Below are positions 27,101 to 36,200 of a stretch of DNA of 64,000 nucleotides, piece by piece. The DNA comes from Eubacteriales Family XIII. Incertae Sedis bacterium (GTDB lineage: Bacteria; Bacillota; Clostridia; Peptostreptococcales; Anaerovoracaceae). Each line of letters opens with the position of its first letter. The first letter of the stretch is position 1. Below the pieces are notes generated by a model. It worked only from the letters and a program-made list of their open reading frames with translations, made no database searches and was not told the origin of the DNA. A program made the translations under genes and the position numbers. The stretch is from the NCBI GenBank assembly GCA_031272365.1, contig JAISTX010000039.1:1-64000 (forward strand), given 5' to 3'.

Positions 27101-30079
27101 ATAGGGAATCCGTATCTCCTCCTCCACCTTTTGATGCCCTTCGATCGAAATGGTTGCCCGAAGCATGTCATGGCGCTCCACGAGCCGGGAGACGGCATCA
27201 AAAAAGCGCCGCTCCTCCAGGTCCGGCATGTCCGCCTCGTAATATGCGTAGCAGCTGTTGCCGCCCCATTCGACGCCCTCGCTCCTGCCAATGCAATAGG
27301 CCTGCTGTACCTCCGAAAGCCCGAACGGTTCGAATCGGCCCTCCGGCAGCGGGCGGAACCCCGGGGAGGGCCCGCCTTTTTCCTCCCTGCCGCCCCCCTC
27401 TGCTTGAATCATCGATTCGATCAAATCCGCCCATGCATGGATCGTGCAGTTTTCCAAGAACCCCGCCAATTCGACCGGGAAATGAAAGGCGTCGGCCCAG
27501 CGGTCCACAAGCTGGTACAGGATGATGGAGTCCAGGCCGAGCAGCAGCAGATTGTCGTCGTCGCCGATTTGATCGCTCCCCATATTCATTATTTCAAACA
27601 CATCGTCCCTTACCAAGCCGAGGATTTCGTTTTGCCCCGTTTCGGCCGTGGACTGGCACGGGGTTTCCGGTTTGGCGGGAACCGGCTGCGGATGCCATTC
27701 TTCCCGGAACCTGTACGAGGGGACGCGGACGCGGCCTTGCGCCTTGAGGTAGAGCCGCCAGTCGATGTCCACACCGCACCCGAAAAGGGAAAACATCACC
27801 GCGTCAAGGTCGGAGGCGGCTTGTTCCCGGTCCATCGCACCGGTGCAAAAGCCCGTGATCTCGCCGCCGACCATACCCCTGATCAGCCCAAGCAGCACGG
27901 GGGACGCCCCGATTTCAAGGTAGATGTTGTCCTTCGCATAGGACAGGCTCTGGATGCTTTCATGGAATTTCACCTCAGAGTGGATGTGGTCCACCCAGTA
28001 GTCCGCGCCGCAAAAGGCTTTGTCTTCATAGCGCCCCGTCAAATTTGAAATGATCGGCACCCGGGGGAACTGGTACTGCACCCGCCCGGCCACGTCACGG
28101 AATGCTTTGCTATCCGCATTCATGCCCTGTGCGCGGGCAACGATCAGGCTGATTGCGTCAGGCAAGGAAAATACGCCGCCCACGCAGGCGGCCACGTATT
28201 CCCCTGCACCGTGCCCGATCATCAAAGACGGCTTGACGCCGTATGCCAGGAACATGCGGGCGGCCGCGTACTCGACGGCAAAGATCGCCGGCTGCGCGTA
28301 TTTTGCCTCCGACAGTTTCTCCGGGGCGTTTCGGATGATGCCGTCCAAGTCCTCCCCCGTTCTTTCCGCATACAACCGGCAGCAGGCCTCATACTGCTCG
28401 CGGAAAAACGGGTCCGTTTTCGCAAGCCCGGAAAACATGCCTGCCCGCTCGGCCCCCTGCCCGGTGAACAGGAAGACAAGCTCGCGGTCAGCGCCTGCCA
28501 CGCCCCCGCCTCCAAGGGCCGCGCGATCGATATCCTCTATGACCTCTTTTGCGTCCGTGCCTTCCACCACGCAGCGCCATGGCAAGCTTGGCCTCGTCGC
28601 GTTGTGCGCGCGGAAGATCCCTTCCAGGCGGCCCGGGTTTGCATCAAGCGCGGCCTCTTCCGCCAGGAAGCCACGGAAGGCCTCCAGCTGCGCCCGCAAA
28701 CCGCTTTCGTCCGACGCGGAGAACCGGAAACGGTATCGCTGCCGATCCGGCGCGCGCCCCCGGGCCGCGGCGGCCGCCGGATAGGATTCCAAGACTGTAT
28801 GCGCGTTTGTCCCGCTGAGCCCAAACGAGCTTACCGCCGCAAGGCGCCGTTGCCCCGCCTTCTCTTCCCATGCTATATTCTCCCGGGGCATTTCAAACCG
28901 GTACGCGTCCCATGCAATCTTCCTCGATGGCTCCTCGAATCCGCACGCGGCCGGGATCAGGTTGTGGTTCAAAACCAAAACCGCTTTCATCAGGCCCGCC
29001 ACGCCGCTCCCCGCCTCGAGGTGGCCGATGTTTGCCTTCACCGACCCTATGTACAGCGGCGCCTCGCGGCCCTTGATGACATTGCCGATCGACGCGGTTT
29101 CGATCGCGTCCCCGATATCCGTGCCCGTCCCGTGCAGCTCCACGTACCGGATGTCCTCGGTGCCGGCGCCGGCGGACGCCCACGCCCGCGCGATCAGTTT
29201 TTCCTGCGCCGGGCCGTAGGGCGAAGTGAGGCCGGAGCTCTTCCCGTCCTGGTTGATGGCGCTGCCGCAAATACAGGCGTAGATGGAATCCCCGTCCCGC
29301 TCGGCGTCCGAGAGCTTTTTCAGCACGACGATCCCGCAGCCCTCCCCGCGAACCGTCCCATTCGCCCTGTCGTCGCAAGTGCGGAGCTCGCATGTCGCGG
29401 ATAGGATGTTCATCCGCGAAAGCAGCTCGGTCGAGCGGTCGCTGTAAAGGACGTTGACGCCGCCCGCCAAAGCCATGCTGCAATCGCCTCCGCGCAGGCC
29501 GAGGCAGGCTTCGTGGATGCTGACGAGCGAGGAGGAGCAAGCCGTGTCGATGGTCAGCGCCGGCCCCTGAAAACCGAAATAATAAGAAACGCGGCCGCTC
29601 AAAAACGAGATGCCGGTGCCGGTGACGTCCTTGGGGCCGTACGCGTCCCCGGGGGACGCAAACAGATTGTTTGCGTAGTCCGTCGCGGATACCCCGGCAT
29701 AGACGCCGGTGTCCGTGCCTTCGAGGGAGTCCGGCGCATACCCGGCATCCTCCAGCGCCTCCCAGCACACTTTCAATGCCAGCTTCTGCTGCGGGTCCAT
29801 CCGCTCGGCCTCGGCAGCCGAAATGCGGAACAGCAGATGGTCGAATTTCGCCGGGTCCTCATCCAGGTACCCGGCTTTTTCCGCGTACCGGCTTTTCGGG
29901 CCGCGCTCCGGGAAGCGCGCTTCCGTCCCGCTGCCGATGACGCACGCCTGATTTGAGATCACCTCCCAAAACCGATCCATGTCGTGGATGCCGCCCGGGA
30001 AGCGGCAAGCCATGCCGATGACGGCGATCGGTTCCGCCGCCCAGGTTCCATTCTTCTTTTTTCCCTGCGTCTTTTTCAT
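21161..30079 (-). CDS. Hybrid PKS-NRPS: KS-AT(degenerate)-ACP-Cy-A(MT)-PCP-Cy-(A remnant)
   Basis: A 2972-residue cytosolic megasynthase. KS at about 14-440 has DTACSSS (Cys181), HGTGT (about 315) and NIGHLEAG. The AT-like region (about 535-760) has FTGQG, but GHGAGEY in place of GHSxGE (Gly624) and lacks about 90 residues holding the usual catalytic His. A carrier follows (LGLDSI, Ser851), then Cy1 with D1046-x4-D1051-x2-S1054, then an A domain (YTSGSTGAPKG about 1510) whose hand-read code is DLYNISMIWK (Cys-like), with a SAM methyltransferase (EFGAGTGG about 2015) inserted between A8 and A10. Next are a PCP (Ser2288) and Cy2 (D2480-x4-D2485-x2-S2488). The last ~200 residues resemble a decayed A domain. 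No KR, DH or ER is seen. Predicted role: extend an acyl chain by two carbons, then build thiazoline rings. Confidence 0.9.
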   Translation of the reverse strand: MKKTQGKKKNGTWAAEPIAVIGMACRFPGGIHDMDRFWEVISNQACVIGSGTEARFPERGPKSRYAEKAGYLDEDPAKFDHLLFRISAAEAERMDPQQKLALKVCWEALEDAGYAPDSLEGTDTGVYAGVSATDYANNLFASPGDAYGPKDVTGTGISFLSGRVSYYFGFQGPALTIDTACSSSLVSIHEACLGLRGGDCSMALAGGVNVLYSDRSTELLSRMNILSATCELRTCDDRANGTVRGEGCGIVVLKKLSDAERDGDSIYACICGSAINQDGKSSGLTSPYGPAQEKLIARAWASAGAGTEDIRYVELHGTGTDIGDAIETASIGNVIKGREAPLYIGSVKANIGHLEAGSGVAGLMKAVLVLNHNLIPAACGFEEPSRKIAWDAYRFEMPRENIAWEEKAGQRRLAAVSSFGLSGTNAHTVLESYPAAAAARGRAPDRQRYRFRFSASDESGLRAQLEAFRGFLAEEAALDANPGRLEGIFRAHNATRPSLPWRCVVEGTDAKEVIEDIDRAALGGGGVAGADRELVFLFTGQGAERAGMFSGLAKTDPFFREQYEACCRLYAERTGEDLDGIIRNAPEKLSEAKYAQPAIFAVEYAAARMFLAYGVKPSLMIGHGAGEYVAACVGGVFSLPDAISLIVARAQGMNADSKAFRDVAGRVQYQFPRVPIISNLTGRYEDKAFCGADYWVDHIHSEVKFHESIQSLSYAKDNIYLEIGASPVLLGLIRGMVGGEITGFCTGAMDREQAASDLDAVMFSLFGCGVDIDWRLYLKAQGRVRVPSYRFREEWHPQPVPAKPETPCQSTAETGQNEILGLVRDDVFEIMNMGSDQIGDDDNLLLLGLDSIILYQLVDRWADAFHFPVELAGFLENCTIHAWADLIESMIQAEGGGREEKGGPSPGFRPLPEGRFEPFGLSEVQQAYCIGRSEGVEWGGNSCYAYYEADMPDLEERRFFDAVSRLVERHDMLRATISIEGHQKVEEEIRIPYTVYRMDGIGDMDAHLAKTRDAMSSRVIPLGEPLFDLRLTQISETDWRIHFGIDFMIADAMSLQILWRDLERLYAGEDPAPLEISFRDYLQYREAKKNAPHYSQCEEYWRSRAKGFPGPPKLPVKNVDARGFRGRFQRRKRLIPKDAWKRFADCASARGLTPSSALLAIYAEVLSAWGAGERFGVMLTVFERDAVHGQVRDIVGDFTKLMLVEIERKNEPLAGNAKRLQAQILQDMAHSDYSAVRFVKDINQHCAGEPRIYPVVFTSAIGLEVDAAAMNRFYGNIGWSVSSTPQVWMDYQIYPEAGGVAISWDVLEGVFCDRVADDMFDANMQIIERLCGDAARFDDCVGDLRPERQKQEHGRANATARELPELLLHELAAAHAADPENRVAVVCRGEAYRYAQLWERSGQIAACLQSQGIAAGDKIVVQMEKSFDLIAVIFGILRAGAVYVPLLCTSPWERTRLIAEQSGSRMLITDSCLEGAGEVAFAVQTPPDFAVDTPPFAEARPSPDSLAYVIYTSGSTGAPKGVMITHKAAMNTIQDVSRLLKLSCQDRVLGLSSVSFDLSVYDIFGVLSAGGTLVLPTEAERTDPVAWRDLSMKNGVTLWNTVPALLEAYLNFLLHGGHQDLSIRHVILSGDWIPLDCFDKIRRALPNARLISMGGATEASIWSNYYEVSGIEPEWNSIPYGYPLANQQFHIFDVFGRPCPDWVEGRLFIAGKGLAEGYLNEEGLTDQSFRRVGAGKDRMYDTGDFGRYMGQGCIEFRGRKDEQVKIRGFRVELGEIEKCLSEYKGVEEAVATVVGQGGNEKRILAYYTPEEMERAEPCAPAFSEAAILRQSEILPDTITPQEYLRTSQILENMSLGIMVNTFLGFGAFDAAGPGLSVDRLVQQGKVAEKYRKLMAQWADALVQQGILERRGGGYAAVEAPGLVDIDAYLAQIKESEYYPLWQESVEYLILCNRHIAEILKADMNPLTILFQDGTTGRAENFYRYNPVAEYVNGLIASSVEEYIRQNGQGRTVSILEFGAGTGGTTAAVLEKVKGYSVRYTFTDISTFFTHQAEEKFKGFECMEYKLYNIDLYPQVQGFPLGSYDIVIGANVLHDAKILDATLGHLRSLLSDGGMLAILELTQNKLYYKVSIGLIEGFSGYEDERLLTNDVLLDAPQWKRKMEGQGFDRVRYFPADGAPAACFDQHVVLAFANKRVRYIPEIELKGYLAQKLPAYMVPSHIFPIDAIPLNQNGKVDRKALPLPQLGAEGAPLKEPATETEKTMCRIFADVLKVDRIGVGANLFEIGGDSLKTIEIVSRLKEAGITVSLSDVYERPEIESLAALVDSRGGGAAIQEDMSAFRVQPQQTDQAFPLGAIQAAYLLGRRGGFALGNTSCHYYAEVESSMDIETLQRGLNLVIARQPALRTVVYPEGAQQVLREAPPYTIEVEDISAMSSYAQDLRIKEFRGAASHRLFDLGKWPLFRIYAMKLSEGRHLLFIDIDVMIADAASFFIFSGELLHCSRTDEPLPGFDFHMADYLASLRAFQESDTYARHRDYWQSRAPGFPAPISLPVLTDIDRVRQPVFRRLQAAFDRGRWDRIKRAAAENNVTPASLICAAYCRILSEYCNEEHYCINITMFNRLGFYEHLNEFMGDFTSTVIFEVMMEKGLDFWGQARAVQKQFAADLDHRYYDGIEFLKDLRRQAGGAEQAFVPAVFTCAIFDEDVAGWEDFGELKYAISQTPQILLDNQVTVLGGKLTIAWDFVENAMDPALVRSMFDAFVALLDGICERGSDFDGIAPKPPAQLLAGGEAAPEGLLSGKVEGLLRSRNGAPYVVDSSVLFCAAESVGELLQEAQAEAHFGCQDIHTVVLYGNGIQGSQAEQVRLHFIHADIFVIPEIPGVDPPALYYPVAQINTAEPLPAGGYPFHAESMQIRNYLGSVCAIGVKGHLHCMKKSAGGQEEEADWVDAGVEAVYEKDGMIRILSALEDREKVMN

Positions 30080-30088
30080 GTGCCTTCC

Positions 30089-32125
30089 CTATTCTTTCCC
30101 GTGTGCGCTTGCCGCCCTGTTTTTCTCGGCGAAAAGATAGTCCGCCAGTTTGTTCACCGAATTGTAGTTGAACATGGCCTCTGTCCCGATCTGCAGCCCG
30201 GTCGCGCGGGTGAGCCGATCCAGCACGGATAGATAGATTGCGGAATCCATGCCGATTTCCGTGAACGGCTTGTCTGCGTCAAGCTGGTCGACCCCCAGAA
30301 CGTCGCTGAGCATCTCGCGCAGCCAGGCCCTGTATTCCGTCGCTGTGTGCAGTGCATCGGGGGGAACCATGCCCGCTTGCAGGTCGGATATGCCCAGCGC
30401 GCCCACCCACCCATCTGCCGCGTCGATCCCGGCGGCTGCAAGCCTTTGTATTTTTCCATTGGGCGTTCTCGGGATCGCGTATTGCGGGACAAAAACGATG
30501 CGGTCCACCGAAACGCCGCAGGCCTCCGCCGCCGCGCGCCGGATATGCCGGCTCCATTCCTTGATGCGCGCATCGCCCGACCCCTCGCGTATCTCCTGTA
30601 TCACGGCCAGCTGCCCGGCGCCGCCCCTCGGGACGACGGCGATCCCGCCCGCGAAAAACGCGCCTTCCAGCTGCGTGACGGCATTCTCGATATCGTGCGG
30701 GTAGTAGTTTCTCCCGTGTATGATCAGCATCTCCTTTTTCCGCCCTGTGATGAACAGTTCCCCGTTTTGGTTTAGAAAGCCGATATCCCCCGTCTTGAGC
30801 ACCCGCGCCCCGTCATCCAGCACACAGAACACTTCCCCGGTTTTCTCCGGCCTGCCCCAGTAGCCGCCGCTCAGGGAGGCGCCCGAGAAGCAGATCTCGC
30901 CGACGCAATCCGGCCCGAGCGGCTGAAATGTTTCGGGGTCGCGGATTTCGATGCGATGGCCCGGAATCTGATACCCGTTCCCGACATAGCAGCTGCCGTC
31001 AGGGCTTTCCCGGAACCGGCCTGCGTCCACTTCGCTCAGCAGCCCGCTTTCCAACACTTTGACCCGGTTCTCCCGGAGCTCATGCTTGTCCACGCGCACC
31101 CAGGTCGCGTGGCCGGAGCCTTTTGGGTAGGTGCTGACCAGCAAGGTCGCCTCCGCCAGCCCGTACCCCGGGTATATATTGAAGGCCTTCGCGCCGTACA
31201 TTTTCTCCGCCTCGTAGAACGCCGCCGCCGTGCGGACGTCATTGGGTTCCCCGCCGAGGAAAATTGCCTCCAAGGACTCAAAGGAAACCGTGCCTTTGCA
31301 CTGCTCGCGCTGCTCCACGAGCACCTTGCCGAGCAGCTGCAAGGCGAAATTGGGCGCCGCGGTATGCGTGCTCCTGTATTTTGTGATCGCCTGCGCCCAG
31401 AGGATCGGGCTCTTGACGAAGTCCTCGGGGTTCTGCACTACGAGCGTCCCGCCGGCGTACAGGGTGAGCAGTATCACGATCAGGCCAAAATCGTGGTAAT
31501 AGGGGAGCCACATGACATACCGGCTCCGGTCGTCAATGCCGAGGATGTCCCGGATCCGCCGGATGTTTTCCGTGACGGATTCCTGTGTCACGATGACGCC
31601 CTCGGGGTTGCCGGTCGAACCGGACGTGTATTGGAGGAAGGCGATTTTGTTTTCGTGCGTGCCCACGGAAACCGCCTCCCCATCCGGAAGCCCGGTTTCG
31701 CTCAGCACCTCTGTGGCAGACAGCGCCGGTAAATCCTTGAAAGCCTCCTTTAGGAAGCCTGCTGTCTTCCCTGCGGTCAGAATGGCGCGCGCGCCGGTTT
31801 CACCCGCGATCCTCTCCCATTTGCCCGGGTCGCTTCCGGGATGCGGCATGTCGAGCGGGACGGGGATCAAGCCGGCCAGGTTGCACGCCGCAAAGGCGAC
31901 GATGAATTCTATCCCCTGCGGAAACAGCAGCAGACATCTTTCCCCCTCCTGAATCCCCTTTTGACGCAAAGCGCCGGCAAGCACCTCCCCGCGCCGGTAC
32001 AATGCCCGGTAATGGATGCGTTCTTCCCGCATCTCGCGGTCCAAATGGATATAGGCGCATCCGTCCGGGTTGGCCTCTGCCCTGTGCAAAAGCATTTCCC
32101 TGATTGACCCAAATTCGTTTTTCAT
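30089..32125 (-). CDS. Fatty-acyl-AMP ligase fused to acyl carrier protein (FAAL-ACP)
   Basis: A 678-residue starter-loading protein. The FAAL-like adenylating domain (about 1-560) has LQYTSGSTGNPEGVIVT, WLPYYHDFGLI, and GYGLAEATLLVS, which are the hallmark FAAL versions of the ANL motifs. A C-terminal carrier has EIGMDSAIY with Ser628 for phosphopantetheine. It should activate a fatty acid as acyl-AMP and load it on its own ACP to prime the KS encoded 9 bases downstream. The start at 32125 is one base past the upstream stop (TGATATG). The chain length cannot be read. Confidence 0.88.
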   Translation of the reverse strand: MKNEFGSIREMLLHRAEANPDGCAYIHLDREMREERIHYRALYRRGEVLAGALRQKGIQEGERCLLLFPQGIEFIVAFAACNLAGLIPVPLDMPHPGSDPGKWERIAGETGARAILTAGKTAGFLKEAFKDLPALSATEVLSETGLPDGEAVSVGTHENKIAFLQYTSGSTGNPEGVIVTQESVTENIRRIRDILGIDDRSRYVMWLPYYHDFGLIVILLTLYAGGTLVVQNPEDFVKSPILWAQAITKYRSTHTAAPNFALQLLGKVLVEQREQCKGTVSFESLEAIFLGGEPNDVRTAAAFYEAEKMYGAKAFNIYPGYGLAEATLLVSTYPKGSGHATWVRVDKHELRENRVKVLESGLLSEVDAGRFRESPDGSCYVGNGYQIPGHRIEIRDPETFQPLGPDCVGEICFSGASLSGGYWGRPEKTGEVFCVLDDGARVLKTGDIGFLNQNGELFITGRKKEMLIIHGRNYYPHDIENAVTQLEGAFFAGGIAVVPRGGAGQLAVIQEIREGSGDARIKEWSRHIRRAAAEACGVSVDRIVFVPQYAIPRTPNGKIQRLAAAGIDAADGWVGALGISDLQAGMVPPDALHTATEYRAWLREMLSDVLGVDQLDADKPFTEIGMDSAIYLSVLDRLTRATGLQIGTEAMFNYNSVNKLADYLFAEKNRAASAHGKE

Positions 32126-32126
32126 A

Positions 32127-33242
32127 TCACAGTTCTCCCTCTTCCGATATGCCCGGATTCGTGATTTCGCCCGCCTCCAAGGAAACCTGGCTGTATCTTG
32201 CCAGATCGTTTTCATGCTTCAGCGCTTTGATGACTTCTCTGCTGTCGAGGAACTCCCATGCCCACTGGACGCCCGGCGCCATGTCCGAAACCAGGGCCTT
32301 TTCGGCGGCCAAAGCCGCTATCCGCGACGTCAGCCTGTTGCTCTCCCCCGTCGAGACCACGATGCGCTCTGCGCACGGCCTTCCCGCAGCGGTGCCTGCC
32401 GCTTCCGCCACGACGGCATACCAGGGGTGCTTCCCGAACATTGCCTTTTCGCAGTCCCGCATCAGGCCGTGCGCGCACTGCGCCAGCGTCTGCTCGTCCT
32501 TCCGCGACGCCAGCGCCCCAAGCTGGCGCAGGATGGAATCGCGCAAAGACTCGTCGCTTACCACGTTGTAGCCGTGCACTTCATGAACCGCAAACCGGTC
32601 GGCCACATCCGCGAGCTCCCAGGTGACATAGGGGTTCACATACACTTCTTCCGGGAAGCCCGGGATGATGGTTTTCCCCATTCGGGCAGGCGCTTCCGGA
32701 ACCGGTGCCCTGTCAATCAAGCATTGCCCTGATAGCCCATACCCATTCAGCGAGCTGAGGAGGATGTCCACCGCCGCGCCAAAACCGCAGCTGTCGATGC
32801 CGCCGCAATAGACACGCAGGCTGTCCACCTTCTCAAAGCCATAGCGCGCCAGATGCGCCGCCAAGATCCCGGTCAAGCCCGGCACATTCCCGGCGCCGAT
32901 CACCACCGGCGCCCCGCCGGGCATGGCCCGGCGCCCCTCTCCGCCCAGCATGACGCCAAACGTATCGACGCAAACAGCGCCGGCGGCGGCGGCGGCATGC
33001 GCCACCATCTCGCTGTACCGGTAGGACGGGCCCAGGCAATTGACGACCACGTGGCAGCCCTCGCAGAATTCCGCAAGGCTGTTTGGGTTTGCGGCATCCG
33101 TTTCTTTCCATTCAAAACCCGGGGGGCATAGCCCGCAGGCCGAGCGCTGGCCCCCGCGGATGCGCCGCCCTTCCCGCGCAAGCGACGCCACGACGCCACG
33201 CCCGATCACACCCCCGCATCCCAGCACGCCGATTTCCATCAT
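32127..33242 (-). CDS. Saccharopine dehydrogenase-like NAD(P)-dependent reductase
   Basis: A 371-residue Rossmann-fold protein. The N-terminal dinucleotide motif GVLGCGGVIGRGV and segments VVVNCLGPSYRYSEMVAHAA and VIGAGNVPGLTGILAAHLA match the saccharopine dehydrogenase/homospermidine synthase-like family. The start overlaps the NRPS stop (ATGATG). In related thiazoline pathways an unrelated thiazolinyl imide reductase (Irp3/PchG, Gfo/Idh fold) reduces one ring. No such gene is present here, so this protein is a candidate for that step. That assignment is inference from context. Confidence 0.72.
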   Translation of the reverse strand: MMEIGVLGCGGVIGRGVVASLAREGRRIRGGQRSACGLCPPGFEWKETDAANPNSLAEFCEGCHVVVNCLGPSYRYSEMVAHAAAAAGAVCVDTFGVMLGGEGRRAMPGGAPVVIGAGNVPGLTGILAAHLARYGFEKVDSLRVYCGGIDSCGFGAAVDILLSSLNGYGLSGQCLIDRAPVPEAPARMGKTIIPGFPEEVYVNPYVTWELADVADRFAVHEVHGYNVVSDESLRDSILRQLGALASRKDEQTLAQCAHGLMRDCEKAMFGKHPWYAVVAEAAGTAAGRPCAERIVVSTGESNRLTSRIAALAAEKALVSDMAPGVQWAWEFLDSREVIKALKHENDLARYSQVSLEAGEITNPGISEEGEL

Positions 33243-36200
33243 GCGAATACGCCCCGCTCCTCAAGGTATGCCGCGATCTGCCCCACCTCCGGCAGGCGCA
33301 TGCAGGAGAGGTGGTCCCCTGTGATCGTGCATTCCTCAAAACGCCCGCCCGGCGCCCCGGCGGCTTGGGCAAAGTCCACTTCCGACTCCATGAAAGTCAA
33401 GAAAGCGCGGGAGCGATCCGTACAGGACAGCATGTGGGCCGGCATCGCGAACGGCTCCGGCCGGTACGCAACCACGCTTTTGTAGCTGTGCACAAAGACT
33501 TTGTAGTATTGAATCAGGCGATGGATCTCGAAGTCTGTGATTGTTTCCGCATCGACGTGATGCAGGGTTTTGTACATGTTTTCAAAACGCTCCCATTGCG
33601 GGATCCGGGAGAGCGCTGCATAGCAGTCGCCGACGTTTTTGTGGCGCCCCGCCATGGCGCAAAGATCCTCTTCGCTTGCCAGCACGCCGGCCTGCTCGAA
33701 ATGCGCCTGCAGTGCGGCCCCTAGCGCCTCGTCCGGCGCCGCATGCCCGCAGCGGGCGAGGTCCGCGCCCAGCAGCTGCGCGAAGCCGCGCTCTTGCAGC
33801 AGCACGTTCTCCCGGTAGCTGTCCCCTTTTCTGGGGTCGATCATGAACAGTTCGCTGGCGACCCCGGCCCTCTGGAGCTCCCGGCAGGTTTCGAGCGCAA
33901 TGAGCGCGCCCATGCAGTGCCCCACAAGGCAGATCCGGCGCCCCGGGCCCGACCGCAGCCTTTCCGCGTACTTCCGGCCAAGGCCCACGATGGACTCCGT
34001 CTCCGGCATCCCAAGGAAGGCTTCCGCATCCTCGACCGCGAAACCCGAAATGCGGGTGCTTTCATTCGCTTTGCTCGATAACATTTCGAGGAGCGCGCGG
34101 TAAATGGACAGCGTGCCAGTGCCGTCGGCAAACAGGACGATCTCCTTCAGAAGCGTATCTGTTTCCGCTTTGAGGATGGAGTAGCAATCCGGCTTGGCGG
34201 CCGCGGTTTCCCCGGAAGCCCCCGCCAGCAGGCCCTTTGCGACCCCTTCGACGGTCTGCCCCTCGATCATCAGCTGAAGCAGGGTGTTCCAGTCCAGCGC
34301 TTCGGCAGGCGCGACCGTCTCCTTCATCTTCGACACGACCTGCGCGATGGTCAAGGAATCCCCGCCGATCTCATAGAAATTTTGCCGGCGGCCGATTGGG
34401 CCTTTGCCGAGCACTTCGCTCCATATCCCGGCGATCTGTGCTTCAACGTCGCCAACGGGCGGCTCGAAATCGGTTGATTCCGGGGCTTGGCGGTTTTCGA
34501 TGCGGCGGCGCAGCGCCTCCCGGTTCACTTTCCCGTTCTCCGTCAACGGCAGCGTCGGCAGGGCTTCGATGTAGTGCGGGATCATATAGTGCGGGAGTTT
34601 CCCCCGCAGGTACTCCTCGATTTCCTCCCCGGAGATGCACAGCTGCGGCGAGTCCGCCCGGCAGATGAACAAATGCTGCCCTGTCTCATAGAATTGCTCG
34701 CCCGGCCCGGGGGCGTCGCACACCAGGGCAAGCCCCGCCGCGCGGATCAAATCCATCCAGTGCGCGTGGTCGAAGAAGATGCTGCCTGCGAGGCGCCGGT
34801 CGTCTATGATTTCATCGGAATCGTATACAAACCCCATCGAGGTCATCAGGGAATAGGTTTCGCTGATGGCGTCAATGACGACGAGGAAGCCGCCCGGCGA
34901 GAGCATCTCGGCCATTTTCGCGATGTGCTTTTTCCCGTCCTTTGCATTGTGCAGCACATTGGCGCACAGAATGATGTCCGCCTCCGACGCTTTCAGGCCT
35001 TGCCCGGAATAATCCTCATTGACGTCGTAGATCCCGTACTCCACCCACGGGTACGCCTGAAAGCGCTTTTTGGCTTCATTGAGAAAATAATTCGAGACAT
35101 CGGTAAACCGGTACCGCACATTGAGCCCGTCCAGATGCGGGATGAGCTCGTTGCTGGTGCCACCCACGCCTGCGCCGACCTCGAGGATGCGGACCGGCTG
35201 CCCGGCCCTGGCCTGGTTTAGGTGGCCGGCAATTTTCATCATAACCTGATGCACGATGCCGTTGAAGCAGCGGGCAACCCGGTTGTCCTGGTAAGCGGCA
35301 AGGGCGACGCCGGAGCCCCCTTCCGGGAAAAGGTAGTCGAGCGGCCGCTCCTGGCCGGAGATCAAGCGGACGAGCGCTTCCGGCTCCCGGCACAGAATGC
35401 CCGACAGCACCGGGCTGTTTTGCAGCTCTTTTTCGATTTCGGCAAATTCGGCCTTCTCCGCCCGCAGCCGATCCTCGTCGTACACCACCGCCAGACGGTA
35501 CCCGCCCGCGGAGTCGCATCCCAGCAGGCCTTCCTTCCCCAGGGCGCGCAGCCAACGTGACAGCAAGGCTGTGTATTTGCCATCGGCATGCAGCATTTTT
35601 ATTATTTCGGATTCTGTATGTACGTCGCCGGCGTTCCGGAACAGCCCTGCGCTGCGCAACGCGCCGATCATATTGAAAAGGGCTATCCGCTCCGAAAGGG
35701 CGATCCACCTGTCGAGGACGCCGCCGGGCAATTCCTGGAATGCGGCGGTTTTCACGCTGCCGCAATACTCCCTCAGCTCCTCGGAGAAGGCCAGCCGCCC
35801 ATCGCGCTCCTCGTCCGACTCGGCGGGCAGCACAAACGCGCCGATCCTGTATTCGCCCTGCGCGTCGCGCTCGGCTATGACCGCCGCGTTCCGCAATTTC
35901 GGGTGCGCCTTGAGGACGTTCTCGATTTCGCCGATTTCGACGCGGTAACCGTGGATTTTTATCTGGGAATCATCCCTGCCCAGAAATAGGATGGCGCCGT
36001 CCGCGCGGTACCGCCCGAGATCCCCCGTGTGATAGATGCGTTCCCGGGTCTGCGGGTGATGGAGAAACGCGTGCTTTGTCGCCTCCTCATCATTGAAATA
36101 GCCCTCCGCCAAACCGGAACCGGCGATGTACAAAGACCCCGCGACCTCAAAGGGGCAAGGCTCCAGGCCAGCGTCTAGCACGTGGAACCGCTGGTTCCGC

